Position numbers and translations under genes: made by a program. A model generated the notes under the pieces. The model saw only the letters and a program-made list of their open reading frames with translations. It ran no database searches and had not been told where the DNA came from. 64,000 nucleotides of DNA, taken from Bombyx mori (taxonomy: Eukaryota > Arthropoda > Insecta > Lepidoptera > Bombycidae). Every line of letters starts with the position of its first letter. Position 1 is the first letter of the stretch. Positions 63,419-64,000 of the stretch are shown here, one piece after another. Where the stretch lies: contig NC_085135.1 of NCBI RefSeq assembly GCF_030269925.1, positions 6,262,753 through 6,326,752 on the forward strand. The letters run 5' to 3'.

Positions 63419-64000
63419 TTTTTTTTTTTTTTTTTTTTTCGGGTAGAGGGCCGAACCTCCTACGAGGTCCCCGCGCAAAAGGGGCGCGCGGGGTATGTGA
63501 GACTCAACGATCTGCATGGTGTTGTGAGCAGACCGCGGGCCCAAGGATTTTAGGGCCCACCCACTAAACGACTCCCCTGCACTCTTACACCCGACGTCCG
63601 ATCCCCTCCGAGGTCAGAACCCGGATGAGGTAGGGGGGCTACCGCGGTCAACACTACAACCAGACGGCGCGGCTCACCCCAAGGACGCCCAGCCGACGGA
63701 GCCTTCGAGGCGAATCGAAGTCTCTGAAACGTCGGCCGTCTCGGTACGGCAGCCCGTCGGGCCGCCCAGACGGTGCCGCTGGTGTCCCGGAATACCCCGC
63801 TGGACCAGAACCAGCCTGCCGGGTCGGGACGCGATACACCGTCGGCCGGTCGCTCTATTTACTCCACGGCAGCGCGCTAGAGCGCTGGTAGCGCGCCGCG
63901 CGGCCTCACCCCCTCAGGTCGCCCCTTGACATTCACCGGGGGGAGGCCGCTACCTACAGGGGCCGGGACGTACGGGCGTATTCCCGCCTCCGGCCCCCGG
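63419..64000 (-). mobile_element. R1-clade LINE, 3' part in opposite orientation
   Basis: Poly(T) at 63419-63439 then the reverse complement of the 3' UTR of the full-length LINE, nearly identical, reaching the last codons of ORF2 at the window end. It runs beyond base 64000. With the LINE at 54680-62586 it lies tail to tail around the gag fragment. Confidence 0.93.

Overview
This window is a nest of transposable elements from an insect genome, almost certainly a moth or butterfly. The evidence is a Lep1-type Helitron head, jockey-like LINEs with a PRE_C2HC-type ORF1, an R1-clade poly(A) LINE with three gag-like zinc knuckles, and LINE 3' tails of the common lepidopteran kind. I found no intact host gene, tRNA or rRNA. 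The only host-like coding material is a broken DUF7869-family gene and one exon-like stretch inside a retroelement. Several levels of nesting in both orientations suggest heterochromatin (a W chromosome, pericentromere or piRNA cluster). That setting is inferred, not shown.

Layout. 1-7.8 kb: a truncated R1-clade LINE (minus) abuts a DUF7869 gene (minus), which is split by a nearly intact copia element (2183-6485, TSD ACTTT). 7.8-20.66 kb: jockey-like LINE A (minus), split by an intact LTR retroelement with gag, pol and env and seemingly identical LTRs (11019-19035, TSD GAGC). 20.7-26.3 kb: gypsy-type element B (minus, TSD TATG), itself hit by two jockey-like LINE fragments with clear TSDs. 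26.3-33.4 kb: gypsy-type element F (plus), internally rearranged and carrying defective element D (27693-31800, TSD CAGC). D has apparently identical LTRs around a dead interior that holds a Helitron and an exon-like segment. 33.4-37.6 kb: two inverted 413-434 bp repeats enclose LINE and gypsy scraps and a 32-bp minisatellite. 37.6-46 kb: a mosaic of gypsy and BEL/Pao fragments (minus), with the BEL/Pao element split by a jockey-clade LINE (41524-45485). 45.9-54.7 kb: jockey-like LINE D (plus), hit by a CR1/L2-like LINE and a non-autonomous DNA transposon. 54.7-62.6 kb: a full-length R1-clade LINE with both ORFs open and a tandemly duplicated 5' end. 62.6-64 kb: a gag fragment related to the env-bearing element, then another R1-clade LINE in the opposite orientation.

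Three elements look able to act or recently active: the env-bearing retroelement, the full-length R1-clade LINE, and the copia element (one nonsense codon). The most interesting signals are a gag/pol frameshift site (TTTAAAC, 8-nt spacer, hairpin) kept in two related retroelements while stem bases differ; a dead retroelement with pristine LTRs that may carry a captured host exon; the duplicated 5' end of the R1-clade LINE; and a chimeric ORF joining DUF7869 coding sequence to a LINE zinc-knuckle tail.
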